Shown in pieces: positions 56,196 through 64,000 of a DNA stretch of 64,000 nucleotides. How positions within the stretch are numbered: the stretch's first letter is position 1; each line of letters begins with the position of its first letter. The position numbers were made by a program, and so were the translations under genes. Location: assembly GCF_902859595.1 (NCBI RefSeq), contig NZ_CADIJQ010000007.1, forward strand, positions 62,001 through 126,000, written 5' to 3'. The notes below the pieces were generated by a model that ran no database searches, was not told the origin of the DNA, and worked only from the letters and a program-made list of their open reading frames with translations. The DNA comes from Achromobacter kerstersii. Lineage in GTDB: Bacteria > Pseudomonadota > Gammaproteobacteria > Burkholderiales > Burkholderiaceae_B.

Positions 56196-57338
56196 TTAAG
56201 CGATGAGGGGTTGGGGGAAGAACCGGGCAGCGCCGGCGCCTTCCCGTGTAATGCCGATGTCGCGCAGTGCGCCGCCCATGGCGTCGACCGCTAGCCGCAT
56301 CTGGTCTGCGCCAAAGGCGCCGATGCAGCCGACCCGGAACGTGGGTTGTTCGGTGTTGAAAAAATTGCTGAGCACGTAGCCGCGCGCTTTCAAGGCGTCG
56401 ACGAACAATTGCAGGTGCCAGTTAGGCGAATCCGGCGCATGGACGTTGACGACAATCGGGCCTTGCAGATCGCGCGGCAGGTAAGGCGTGAGCCCCAGCT
56501 CGCTGACGCCATCATAGAGCGTGCGCATGTTGGCGGTGTAACGCGCCAGACGCGCTTCGCGGCCTTCCTGGTGATACAGCTCCAGCGCCACGGCCAGCGC
56601 GGCAATCGTTGGCGCGGGGGGCGTGAAGCGGGGGCCGGCGTTGGGCGCCAACGTGTGCTGATAAATGTCGGCCAAATCCAGCGACCAGCTGCCCGCGTTG
56701 CCGCGTGCGGCGTCCAGCGCGTCACGGCGCGCCACCACAAAGGCTGCGCCCGGCAGCCCTTCCAGGCATTTGTTGGCCGTCAGCACGACGGCGTCTACCG
56801 CCGGCAGCAGGGACAGATCCAGCGGCAACGCGCCAAAGGCCGACACCGCGTCGACGATGACGCGGCGGCCCAGCGCGTGCGCGATGCGGGCCAGCTCAGG
56901 CACGTCATGGCAGATGCCGCTGCCGGTTTCGCTGTAGACCAGCGCCAGATGCGTCAGCGTCGGGTCGCGTTCCAGCGCGGCGGCGACGGCTTGCGGGTCA
57001 ACGCGTTCGGTGGCGCCCACGGGCAAGGGCACCGCCACACGGCCCGCGTCGCCCGCCAGCTTCTGCAAGCGCGCGGCGTACGCGCCTGTGGACGGCGCCA
57101 GCAGGCGGCCGCCCGTGGGCACGAAGGTACGGATCGCGGCTTCCACCGCAAAGTGGCCGCAGCCGGGCAGCGCCAGCGCGGCGTGCGTGTCGGACGACGC
57201 CTGCGCCACACGCAGCACCCCATCGCAGACCTGCCGGTAGGTCTCGCGGAAGTCGTTGTCCCACGGCGCATAGTCTTGCGCCATGGCGGCCTTCACCCGC
57301 GCGTCGGTCGTGACCGGGCCCGGAATCAGCAGCAACAT
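56196..57338 (-). CDS. phnW: 2-Aminoethylphosphonate-pyruvate transaminase-like (PhnW)
   Basis: 380-residue class V aminotransferase. The start [21 protein letters not shown], Asp in [14 protein letters not shown] and the PLP lysine in [11 protein letters not shown] (Lys190) match the PhnW group. PhnW converts 2-aminoethylphosphonate and pyruvate to phosphonoacetaldehyde and alanine. No phosphonatase (phnX) or phosphonate transporter is nearby, so another alanine-glyoxylate-type substrate is possible. It sits between the M48 peptidase and gloA genes with gaps of 20 and 11 bp. Confidence 0.75.
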   Translation of the reverse strand: MLLLIPGPVTTDARVKAAMAQDYAPWDNDFRETYRQVCDGVLRVAQASSDTHAALALPGCGHFAVEAAIRTFVPTGGRLLAPSTGAYAARLQKLAGDAGRVAVPLPVGATERVDPQAVAAALERDPTLTHLALVYSETGSGICHDVPELARIAHALGRRVIVDAVSAFGALPLDLSLLPAVDAVVLTANKCLEGLPGAAFVVARRDALDAARGNAGSWSLDLADIYQHTLAPNAGPRFTPPAPTIAALAVALELYHQEGREARLARYTANMRTLYDGVSELGLTPYLPRDLQGPIVVNVHAPDSPNWHLQLFVDALKARGYVLSNFFNTEQPTFRVGCIGAFGADQMRLAVDAMGGALRDIGITREGAGAARFFPQPLIA

Positions 57339-57358
57339 TGTCTAGTCTCCAAAGCGCC

Positions 57359-58426
57359 TCAGAACTGAGGCAAGGATGCGGGGTCGTGACGCCGCAGGAT
57401 GTTCTTGGCGTCTTCGAAGTCGGGCAGAATCTGGCCCACTTCGCGCCAGAAGTCCTGACTGTGGTTCATCTCGCGCAGATGAGCAAGCTCGTGCGCGATG
57501 ACGTAATCAATGATGCCGGGCGCGAAATGGATCAGGCGCCAATTCAGCATGATGTTGCCGTCGCTGGTGCACGAGCCCCAGCGCGTGGCGGCCGATGACA
57601 ATCTCCAGCGGCGAATCTTCAGCCCGCTGATTTGCAGGAAGTGCGCCAGCCGCGCGCCGAACCATGCGCCGGCGCGCTGTTGCAGCCAGGCTTGGGCAGA
57701 GTCGCGGATGCGGCTTTGGTCGGCATGCGAGGGCAGCGCCAGCCAGAGCGTGTCGCCGTCTGTGGGCGCATCGGCGTCACCGGACAGCCAGGCTTGACGG
57801 CTGTCACCGCCCACACCAATCAGGATGCGCTTGCCCAGATACGGCAGTTCGCCGCCCGCCTGCCAGCGCGTGTGCGCCATGGCCAGCTGCTGCTTGCGGG
57901 CATGCCATTCACGCAGCTTTGCGAGAATCCAGCGGGCCTTCTCGCGCACGGCGTCGTCAATCTGTGTCAGCGTGACCCAGCTGGGCGCGGTGACTCGAAG
58001 GCCGTCGTCGGTGATCACAAATCCGATGCTGCGGCGGCGCGAGCGCAGCAGCACGAAGCCGATGGGCTGTTGCTCCGTTGGCACTTCGCGCCAGCGCGCG
58101 CCGGGCGGTAAAGGATCAGGGCAGGGCGTGGGTACGCGCGACGACGCGTTCGGCGACAACGTCAGCAGCGGCTCGCCGGAGGGGGCGGCGTTGGACGGGG
58201 GGCCGGACGGCGAGCTGAGGGGCGTGTGGGGTTGACTGTCTGGCCGGGTGCCGGCCTGCGCGTCGGGGAAAAGTGTCTTGGGGGTGACCGGCTGCGGGGG
58301 CGCCGCCTTGGGAGCGGGGCGGGGCGCGGCCGGTGGCTTCGGCGTGGCGATCAGCGGCGACGCGCCCTGGGGCGCGTCGTCTTCGTGCACGTCGAACAGG
58401 AGTTCGAGCTGATCAGTGCTGGACAT
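57359..58426 (-). CDS. M48-type (YgjP/DUF45) metallopeptidase
   Basis: 355 residues. The C-terminal ~230 residues are the YgjP/DUF45 domain with the zinc site HELAHLREMNHSQDFW (His312, Glu313, His316). The first ~120 residues are a Pro/Ala/Ser-rich, probably disordered extension (KPPAAPRPAPKAAPPQP); most relatives lack it. Cytoplasmic by absence of a signal; substrate unknown. It overlaps plsC by 14 bp, consistent with operon membership. Confidence 0.85.
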   Translation of the reverse strand: MSSTDQLELLFDVHEDDAPQGASPLIATPKPPAAPRPAPKAAPPQPVTPKTLFPDAQAGTRPDSQPHTPLSSPSGPPSNAAPSGEPLLTLSPNASSRVPTPCPDPLPPGARWREVPTEQQPIGFVLLRSRRRSIGFVITDDGLRVTAPSWVTLTQIDDAVREKARWILAKLREWHARKQQLAMAHTRWQAGGELPYLGKRILIGVGGDSRQAWLSGDADAPTDGDTLWLALPSHADQSRIRDSAQAWLQQRAGAWFGARLAHFLQISGLKIRRWRLSSAATRWGSCTSDGNIMLNWRLIHFAPGIIDYVIAHELAHLREMNHSQDFWREVGQILPDFEDAKNILRRHDPASLPQF

Positions 58427-59141
58427 ACCTTTCGGGGTTGAGACGCCGCATTTCCCCTTCGATCCATGCCTGAACCTTCTGGTTCAGTTCTTCGGGGGAG
58501 AGTCCTTTGGATTCTATCGCGGGACCGATCGATAGGGTGATCATGCCGGGATATTTGACGAAAGCGTTGCGCCGCCAGCACTCGCCGGCGTTATGCGCGA
58601 CGGGAATGACGACGGCGCCCGTGCGCGAAGCCAGCAGCGCGCCGCCCATCTTGAAGCGCGCCGTCTTGCCCGGCGGCACGCGAGTGCCTTCGGGAAACAG
58701 CAGCGGCCAGCGGCCTTCATCCATGCGGGTCTGGCCTTGCTTGACCACCTGATCAAAGGCGTCGCGGCCTTTCGAACGGTCGATGGCGATCATGCGCAGC
58801 AGCGCCAGGCCCCAGCCGAAGAACGGCACCATGTGCAGTTCTTTCTTGTAGACGAAGCAGACTTCGCGCGGCATGTGGGCCGGGAAGAACAACGTTTCCC
58901 AGGCCGACTGGTGTTTCGACAGGATCACGGCAGGGCCGTCGGGCAGGTTTTCCCAGCCCTTGACCTGCCAGCGGATACCGCAGAACACCTTGGCGCCCCA
59001 GATGGCCAGACGCGGCCAGCCCACCGTCAGCTTGTAGCGCCAGTGCAGCGGCAGCGGCGCCCACAGGATGCAGGCGAAGGCGTAGGGGATGACCGTGACG
59101 GCCAGGAACATGAAGTACAGCAGCGAACGTAGCCGGGCCAT
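58413..59141 (-). CDS. plsC: 1-Acyl-sn-glycerol-3-phosphate acyltransferase PlsC
   Basis: 242 residues from the ATG at 59141; a much longer open frame upstream lies antisense in gmhB and is not coding. Motif I reads SKHQSAWET, that is H(X)4E rather than the usual H(X)4D; motif III is FPEGTRVPPG. An N-terminal membrane helix (LYFMFLAVTVIPYAFA) anchors it. It adds the second acyl chain to make phosphatidic acid. It starts 4 bp after the gmhB stop and overlaps the M48 gene by 14 bp. Confidence 0.92.
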   Translation of the reverse strand: MARLRSLLYFMFLAVTVIPYAFACILWAPLPLHWRYKLTVGWPRLAIWGAKVFCGIRWQVKGWENLPDGPAVILSKHQSAWETLFFPAHMPREVCFVYKKELHMVPFFGWGLALLRMIAIDRSKGRDAFDQVVKQGQTRMDEGRWPLLFPEGTRVPPGKTARFKMGGALLASRTGAVVIPVAHNAGECWRRNAFVKYPGMITLSIGPAIESKGLSPEELNQKVQAWIEGEMRRLNPERYVQH

Positions 59142-59145
59142 TGAA

Positions 59146-59685
59146 TCAGTTGTCCTGAAGCAGAAGGTCGACCACGGCCGACAGGTCTTCACACACGCGC
59201 GTGTTCTCGGGCAAGCCGCCCTTGGCCAGCGTCTTCTTGCCATTGCCGGTTTGCACCAGCCACGGCGAGCAGCCCACGGCCGACGACGCCTGCAAGTCGC
59301 GCAGCGAATCGCCCACGGCCGGCACGCCAGCCAGATGGATGTCGTAGCGATGGCCGATCTGTTCGAACAGACCCGGACGCGGTTTGCGGCAGGTGCAGTT
59401 GTCGTCCGGCCCGTGCGGGCACAGGAAAACGGCGTCAATCGCGCCGCCCGCGGCAGCGAGCTCGCGCCGCATCTTGGTGTGGATGGCGGTCAGCGTGTCC
59501 ATATCGAACAGGCCGCGCGCCAGGCCGGACTGGTTGGTGGCAACCACCACTTTCCAGTCGGCCTGCGTCAGCCGGGCGATGGCGTGCAGGCTGCCCGGCA
59601 GGGCAATCCACTCGTCGGGATTCTTGACGAACGCATCGCTGTCCTGATTGATGACGCCGTCGCGGTCAAGGATGATCAGTTTCAC
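59146..59685 (-). CDS. gmhB: D-glycero-beta-D-manno-heptose-1,7-bisphosphate 7-phosphatase GmhB
   Basis: 179-residue HAD phosphatase. Motif I is LDRDGVIN (Asp7, Asp9); VVVATNQSGLARG is motif II; the zinc-binding CPHGPDDNCTCRKP is specific to GmhB. It makes the ADP-heptose precursor for the lipopolysaccharide inner core. It overlaps glyS by 4 bp and lies 4 bp before plsC. Confidence 0.95.
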   Translation of the reverse strand: MKLIILDRDGVINQDSDAFVKNPDEWIALPGSLHAIARLTQADWKVVVATNQSGLARGLFDMDTLTAIHTKMRRELAAAGGAIDAVFLCPHGPDDNCTCRKPRPGLFEQIGHRYDIHLAGVPAVGDSLRDLQASSAVGCSPWLVQTGNGKKTLAKGGLPENTRVCEDLSAVVDLLLQDN

Positions 59686-61820
59686 TGTGCCAGCCTGGAA
59701 ATGTCGGCCACCTGGTTCATCAGGCCATGCAGCTGGCTCAACAGAGCCAGGCGGTTGGCGCGCACGGCCGGGTCTTCGGCCATGACCATGACGTCGGCAA
59801 AGAAGGCGTCTACAGGCTCGCGGGCCTGAGCCAGCGTGGACAGGCTGCCGGCGAAGTCGCCTGCGGCCAGTTGCGCTTCGGCCTGCGGACGCAGCGCGGC
59901 CACGGCGGCGGCCAGCGCGCGTTCGGCGGGCTCGACCAGCGCGGCGTCATTCACCGCACCGATCTCGCCTTCTGCCTTCTTCAGCAGATTGCCGATGCGC
60001 TTGTTGGCGGCGGCCAGGCTCGCGGCCTCGGGCAGCTGCGCAAACGCGGCGGCGGCGCGCACGCGCTCGGCCACTTGGTGCAGCGGCGGCGTCAGCGCAA
60101 TCACGGCTTCCACCGCGTTGCGGTCGAAGTCGTTGATGAGCTGGTTGCGATAGCGTTCGTAGATGAAGGTGCGAACTTCAGCCAGCGTGTCGGCGGGAAT
60201 CTTGCCGGCGGGGAAGGTGCCCGCGGCCAGTTCCAGCAGCCCGTTCAGGGACAGCGGGCCGTCTTCGCTGATCTTCAGCCAGCCGCCTGCGGCCAGTTGT
60301 TCGAACGCGCTGATCAGGCCCAGCGCGGCGCGGCGCAGGCCGAAGGGGTCGCGTTCGCCCGTGGGCGCCAGACCGATGGCCCAGATGCCGACCAGCGTTT
60401 CCACGCGTTCGGCGATGAAGAGCGTGGCGGCCGTCAGCGTGTCTTGGGTGACGGGCGCGTCGTAGCGGTTGCGGTACTGCGTGCGCAGCGCCTCGACGAC
60501 GCTGGCGGGCTCGCCGTCGCCCGCGGCGTAGTAGGCGCCCATGATGCCTTGCAGCTCAGGGAATTCGCCCACCATGTTCGAACCCAGGTCGGCCTTGGCC
60601 AACATGGCGGCGCGGTCTGCGGCGGCGACGTCACCGCCCAGCTGGCCGGCCACGCCGCGCGCGATGGCGCGCACGCGTTCAACGCGTTCAAGCTGGGTGC
60701 CCAGCTTGTTGTGATACACGATGGAACCCAGCTGCTCGACACGCGCGGCCAGCGGCGTCTTGCGGTCGGTTTCGAAGAAGAACTGGGCGTCCGCCAAGCG
60801 CGGGCGCACCACGCGCTGGTTGCCTTCGACGATGTTCACCGGCTTGTCCGTGTGCATGTTGCTCACGATCAGGAAGCGGTGCGTCAGGCGGCCGGTGGCC
60901 GGGTCGAACAGCGGGAAGTACTTCTGATTCAGCCGCATGGTCAGGATCAGGCATTCTTGCGGCACTTGCAGGAATTGTTCTTCAAACTCGCCCACATAGA
61001 CGGTGGGGTGTTCGACCAGTGCGGTCACTTCGTCCAGCAGCGCGGCCACTTCGGGGTCGTCGCCCAGCGTGGCCGACAGGCGGCCGGCGTGGTCCAGCAA
61101 CTGGCGCTGGATGTCGTCGCGGCGGCCTTCGAAGGACGCCACGACACGGCCCTTTTCTGCCAGGGTGGCGGCGTAGGAATCGGCGTCGGCGAACGACACG
61201 GGGCCCGTGCTCATGAAGCGGTGGCCAAGGGTGTCGCGGCCCGCTTGCATGCCCAGCGCCGACACCGGCACCACGTCGGCGCCAAACAGCGCGACCAGTC
61301 CGTGCGCCGGACGCACGAACTTGACGGTGGTGACGCCGTCAGCCAATTGGTAGCGCATGACCTTCGGAATCGGCAGGCTGTTCAACGCTGTGTCGATGCC
61401 TTCCTGCAAGCCGGCGGCCAACGACGCGCCGGGGGCGGTGCCGCGAGCGACCAGGTAGTCCTGCTTGCCATCGGATTCGCGGTCCAGCGTGGCCAGATCA
61501 ATATTTTCCAGGCCCTTGGCGGCCAGCTTCTTTTGCAGCGCCGGCGTGGCTTTGCCGTCTTCGGTCAGGCCGATCTTGGCGGGCATCAGCTTTTCAGCGT
61601 AGGGCTGGTCGGGCGCCTGCGCCAGTACGGCGGACAGGTGCACGGCCAGACGGCGCGGCGTGGAATACGCGGTGACCGCGCAGCCTTCGGCCAAGAGGCC
61701 GTGGCGTTCCAGCGTGGCGCGCACGCCTTCGGCATAGGCCTGGCCCAGCTTTTGCAGGGCCTTGGGCGGGAGTTCTTCGGTCAGCAGTTCGACCAGCAGC
61801 GGGCGGATGTTCGTCGTCAT
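59682..61820 (-). CDS. glyS: Glycyl-tRNA synthetase beta subunit
   Basis: 712 residues. The N-terminus RPLLVELLTEELPPKALQKLG, the central LILTMRLNQKYFPLFD and the C-terminal anticodon-binding helical region (DAFFADVMVMAEDPAVRANR) identify it. With GlyQ it forms the alpha2beta2 enzyme that charges tRNA-Gly. Its start lies directly after the glyQ stop (adjacent bases) and its stop overlaps gmhB by 4 bp. Confidence 0.97.
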   Translation of the reverse strand: MTTNIRPLLVELLTEELPPKALQKLGQAYAEGVRATLERHGLLAEGCAVTAYSTPRRLAVHLSAVLAQAPDQPYAEKLMPAKIGLTEDGKATPALQKKLAAKGLENIDLATLDRESDGKQDYLVARGTAPGASLAAGLQEGIDTALNSLPIPKVMRYQLADGVTTVKFVRPAHGLVALFGADVVPVSALGMQAGRDTLGHRFMSTGPVSFADADSYAATLAEKGRVVASFEGRRDDIQRQLLDHAGRLSATLGDDPEVAALLDEVTALVEHPTVYVGEFEEQFLQVPQECLILTMRLNQKYFPLFDPATGRLTHRFLIVSNMHTDKPVNIVEGNQRVVRPRLADAQFFFETDRKTPLAARVEQLGSIVYHNKLGTQLERVERVRAIARGVAGQLGGDVAAADRAAMLAKADLGSNMVGEFPELQGIMGAYYAAGDGEPASVVEALRTQYRNRYDAPVTQDTLTAATLFIAERVETLVGIWAIGLAPTGERDPFGLRRAALGLISAFEQLAAGGWLKISEDGPLSLNGLLELAAGTFPAGKIPADTLAEVRTFIYERYRNQLINDFDRNAVEAVIALTPPLHQVAERVRAAAAFAQLPEAASLAAANKRIGNLLKKAEGEIGAVNDAALVEPAERALAAAVAALRPQAEAQLAAGDFAGSLSTLAQAREPVDAFFADVMVMAEDPAVRANRLALLSQLHGLMNQVADISRLAQ

Positions 61821-62720
<900 letters not shown>

Positions 62721-62784
62721 AGGATTCTTGGAATTCGGTCGCCCGGGCAAGGCCTGCCATGGGCGTGGGAAACCCGGCATTTTA

Positions 62785-62800
62785 ACTGGCCCGGGCCAGT
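62785..62800. promoter_or_regulatory. Perfect 16-bp palindrome before glyQ
   Basis: ACTGGCCCGGGCCAGT reads the same on both strands. On the minus strand it is followed at once by TTAAAAT, a plausible -10 box about 65 bp before glyQ, so it may be an operator between -35 and -10. The rest of 62721-63034 holds an AT-rich TATATAAAA (62984) that may be the -10 region for the enoyl-CoA hydratase gene. Confidence 0.4.
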
Positions 62801-63034
62801 CCTGTTTCCCCATGGCCGATGGACGGTTACATCTACGTCTTTTGGGCATCGTTCGGAAGGCGTCGGGGGCTTGCCGGGCGGCCGGCTGCGGCGCTGCGGG
62901 TGTGCCGCTGGCGGACGCTTCGGCAGACCTCGGCTGCGCCTGGAAACCAATGGTCGTATGATTCCAGGTTACGTCCCAAGTCTTATATAAAACCCGGAAC
63001 CCGATTCCGAGAATTCCCGGAAGGAGCAGTCCCA

Positions 63035-63802
63035 ATGTCAGACCTGATCACGGTGGAAGTCACCGACGGCATCCAGATCATCACGATCAACCGCCCCGAA
63101 GCCAAGAACGCCATCAACCTGGAAACCGCGCAGGTCATGGCCGCCGCGCTGGACCAGCTGGACAGCCGCGACGATATCCGTATCGGCATTCTGACCGGTG
63201 GCGGCGGCACGTTCTCGTCGGGCATGGACTTGAAGGCGTTTGCCAAATCCGGGCAGCGCCCCTACGTGGAAGGCCGTGGTTTCGCCGGCCTGAACGAACG
63301 CCCGCCCAAGAAGCCGCTGATCGCCGCCGTGGAAGGCTATGCGTTGGCCGGTGGCTGCGAAATGGCGCTGGCCTCTGACCTGATCGTGGCCGCCAATAAC
63401 GCCAAGTTTGGCCTGCCCGAAGTCAAGCGTGGCCTGGTGGCCGGCGCTGGCGGCATGCTGCGCCTGCCGCGCCGCCTGCCGTACCACATCGCCATGGAAG
63501 TGATCTTGACGGGCGAAATGCTGACCGCCGAGCGCGCCTACTCGTTTGGTCTGGTCAACCGCCTGACCGAGCCGGGCGGCGCACTGGCCGGCGCGCTGGA
63601 ACTGGCGCGCGCCATTGTCGAAAACGGCCCGCTGGCCGTGCAGACCGCCAAGAGCATCGTGTCGCAATCGGGTGACTGGGAGCAGGAAGGCATGTTCGAC
63701 CGCCAGCGCCCGCTGATCGCCCACATTTTCTCGTCCGCCGATGCCAAGGAAGGCGCGACCGCTTTCGCTGAAAAGCGCAAGCCGGTCTGGCAAGGCAAGT
63801 AA
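63035..63802 (+). CDS. Enoyl-CoA hydratase/isomerase family protein (crotonase)
   Basis: 255 residues from the ATG at 63035 with an AAGGAG ribosome site; the open frame extends upstream but is not crotonase-like. Oxyanion-hole blocks [12 protein letters not shown] and [14 protein letters not shown] are present, and the [16 protein letters not shown] segment carries the usual catalytic-Glu region. It probably hydrates enoyl-CoA in beta-oxidation or a related degradation route; the substrate is not fixed by sequence. A hairpin follows before the fumarase gene. Confidence 0.9.
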   Translation: MSDLITVEVTDGIQIITINRPEAKNAINLETAQVMAAALDQLDSRDDIRIGILTGGGGTFSSGMDLKAFAKSGQRPYVEGRGFAGLNERPPKKPLIAAVEGYALAGGCEMALASDLIVAANNAKFGLPEVKRGLVAGAGGMLRLPRRLPYHIAMEVILTGEMLTAERAYSFGLVNRLTEPGGALAGALELARAIVENGPLAVQTAKSIVSQSGDWEQEGMFDRQRPLIAHIFSSADAKEGATAFAEKRKPVWQGK

Positions 63803-63813
63803 AGCGTATCCCC

Positions 63814-63833
63814 GGCCGCCTTGAAAGGCGGCC
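63814..63833 (+). terminator. Hairpin after the crotonase gene
   Basis: GGCCGCC pairs with GGCGGCC around TTGAAA, 12 bp after the stop. No T-run follows, so it is a weak terminator. The rest of 63803-63921 shows nothing else clear. Confidence 0.5.
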
Positions 63834-63921
63834 GCAAAGCAACAACGATCTGTTCTCCCTTGTGGTTGGTTTCACCCGCCAGCCGCGTTTTCATGTTTTC
63901 CATCTAGACCCGCAAATCGCC

Positions 63922-64000
63922 ATGTCCGTCATCATTAAAGAAGAAGACTTCATCCAGTCGATAGCCGATGGCATTCAGTTCATCAGCTATTACCACCCCG
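63922..64000 (+). CDS. Class I fumarate hydratase, 3' end outside window
   Basis: Only the first 26 codons are visible. MSVIIKEEDFIQSIADGIQF followed by ISYYHP matches the start of class I (iron-sulfur) fumarases of betaproteobacteria, TCA-cycle enzymes converting fumarate to malate. The gene runs off the right edge. The call rests on a short stretch and the standard start. Confidence 0.7.
   Translation, partial: MSVIIKEEDFIQSIADGIQFISYYHP

Noticed and set aside
62721..63034. T-box or other riboswitch upstream of glyQ
   Set aside because: T-boxes are not expected in this group and no T-box core or specifier hairpin was seen; only a palindrome and promoter-like boxes.

Overview
The window looks like a chromosomal segment of a GC-rich betaproteobacterium of the Alcaligenaceae, most likely Achromobacter or a close Bordetella relative. 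This is inferred from protein resemblance and gene order (amgK-murU beside lptD-surA-rsmA; glyQ-glyS-gmhB-plsC), not from a marker gene. No tRNA, rRNA, CRISPR array, insertion sequence or phage integrase was seen.

About 1-36.6 kb is a type VI secretion system (T6SS) locus. The left end (1-7.6 kb) is an effector/immunity island that looks more AT-rich than the rest. It holds a DUF4123 adaptor cut by the window edge, five DUF3304 lipoprotein paralogs, two decayed gene remnants between them, and a DUF2235 (Tle1-like) effector whose nucleophile elbow reads GADRG instead of GxSxG. Next comes a leftward operon tssJ-tssK-tssL-vgrG-(166 aa unknown). Its vgrG is a 2,768-residue giant: a normal VgrG spike, about 1,400 residues of Ala/Ser/Thr/Gly-rich linker, and a C-terminal zinc-peptidase-like domain resembling archaemetzincins. 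The divergent rightward operon is TPR lipoprotein-tssB-tssC-hcp-(attenuator)-tssE-tssF-tssG-clpV-vgrG-DUF4123-large VasX/BTH_I2691-like membrane effector-small membrane protein (likely immunity). tssA, tssM and a stand-alone PAAR gene are not in the window.

About 36.6-41.8 kb is mixed: a HAD hydrolase, an OmpA-type glycine-zipper lipoprotein, phhB, a leftward FAD hydroxylase-DUF2783-MarR operon with a readable promoter and operator-like palindromes, and a DUF6776 coiled-coil membrane protein.

About 41.9-64 kb is conserved core. It holds murU-amgK (cell-wall recycling) divergent from lptD-surA-rsmA (outer-membrane biogenesis), glycerate kinase divergent from pyruvate kinase, a nucleoside-recognition membrane protein, and fadE. 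A long leftward run glyQ-glyS-gmhB-plsC-M48 peptidase-phnW-gloA-def follows. The window closes with an enoyl-CoA hydratase gene and the first codons of a class I fumarase.

The most unusual features are the giant VgrG with its metzincin-like tip and repeat-built linker, and the collapsed lipoprotein array that preserves scars of larger adaptor-lipoprotein-effector duplications.
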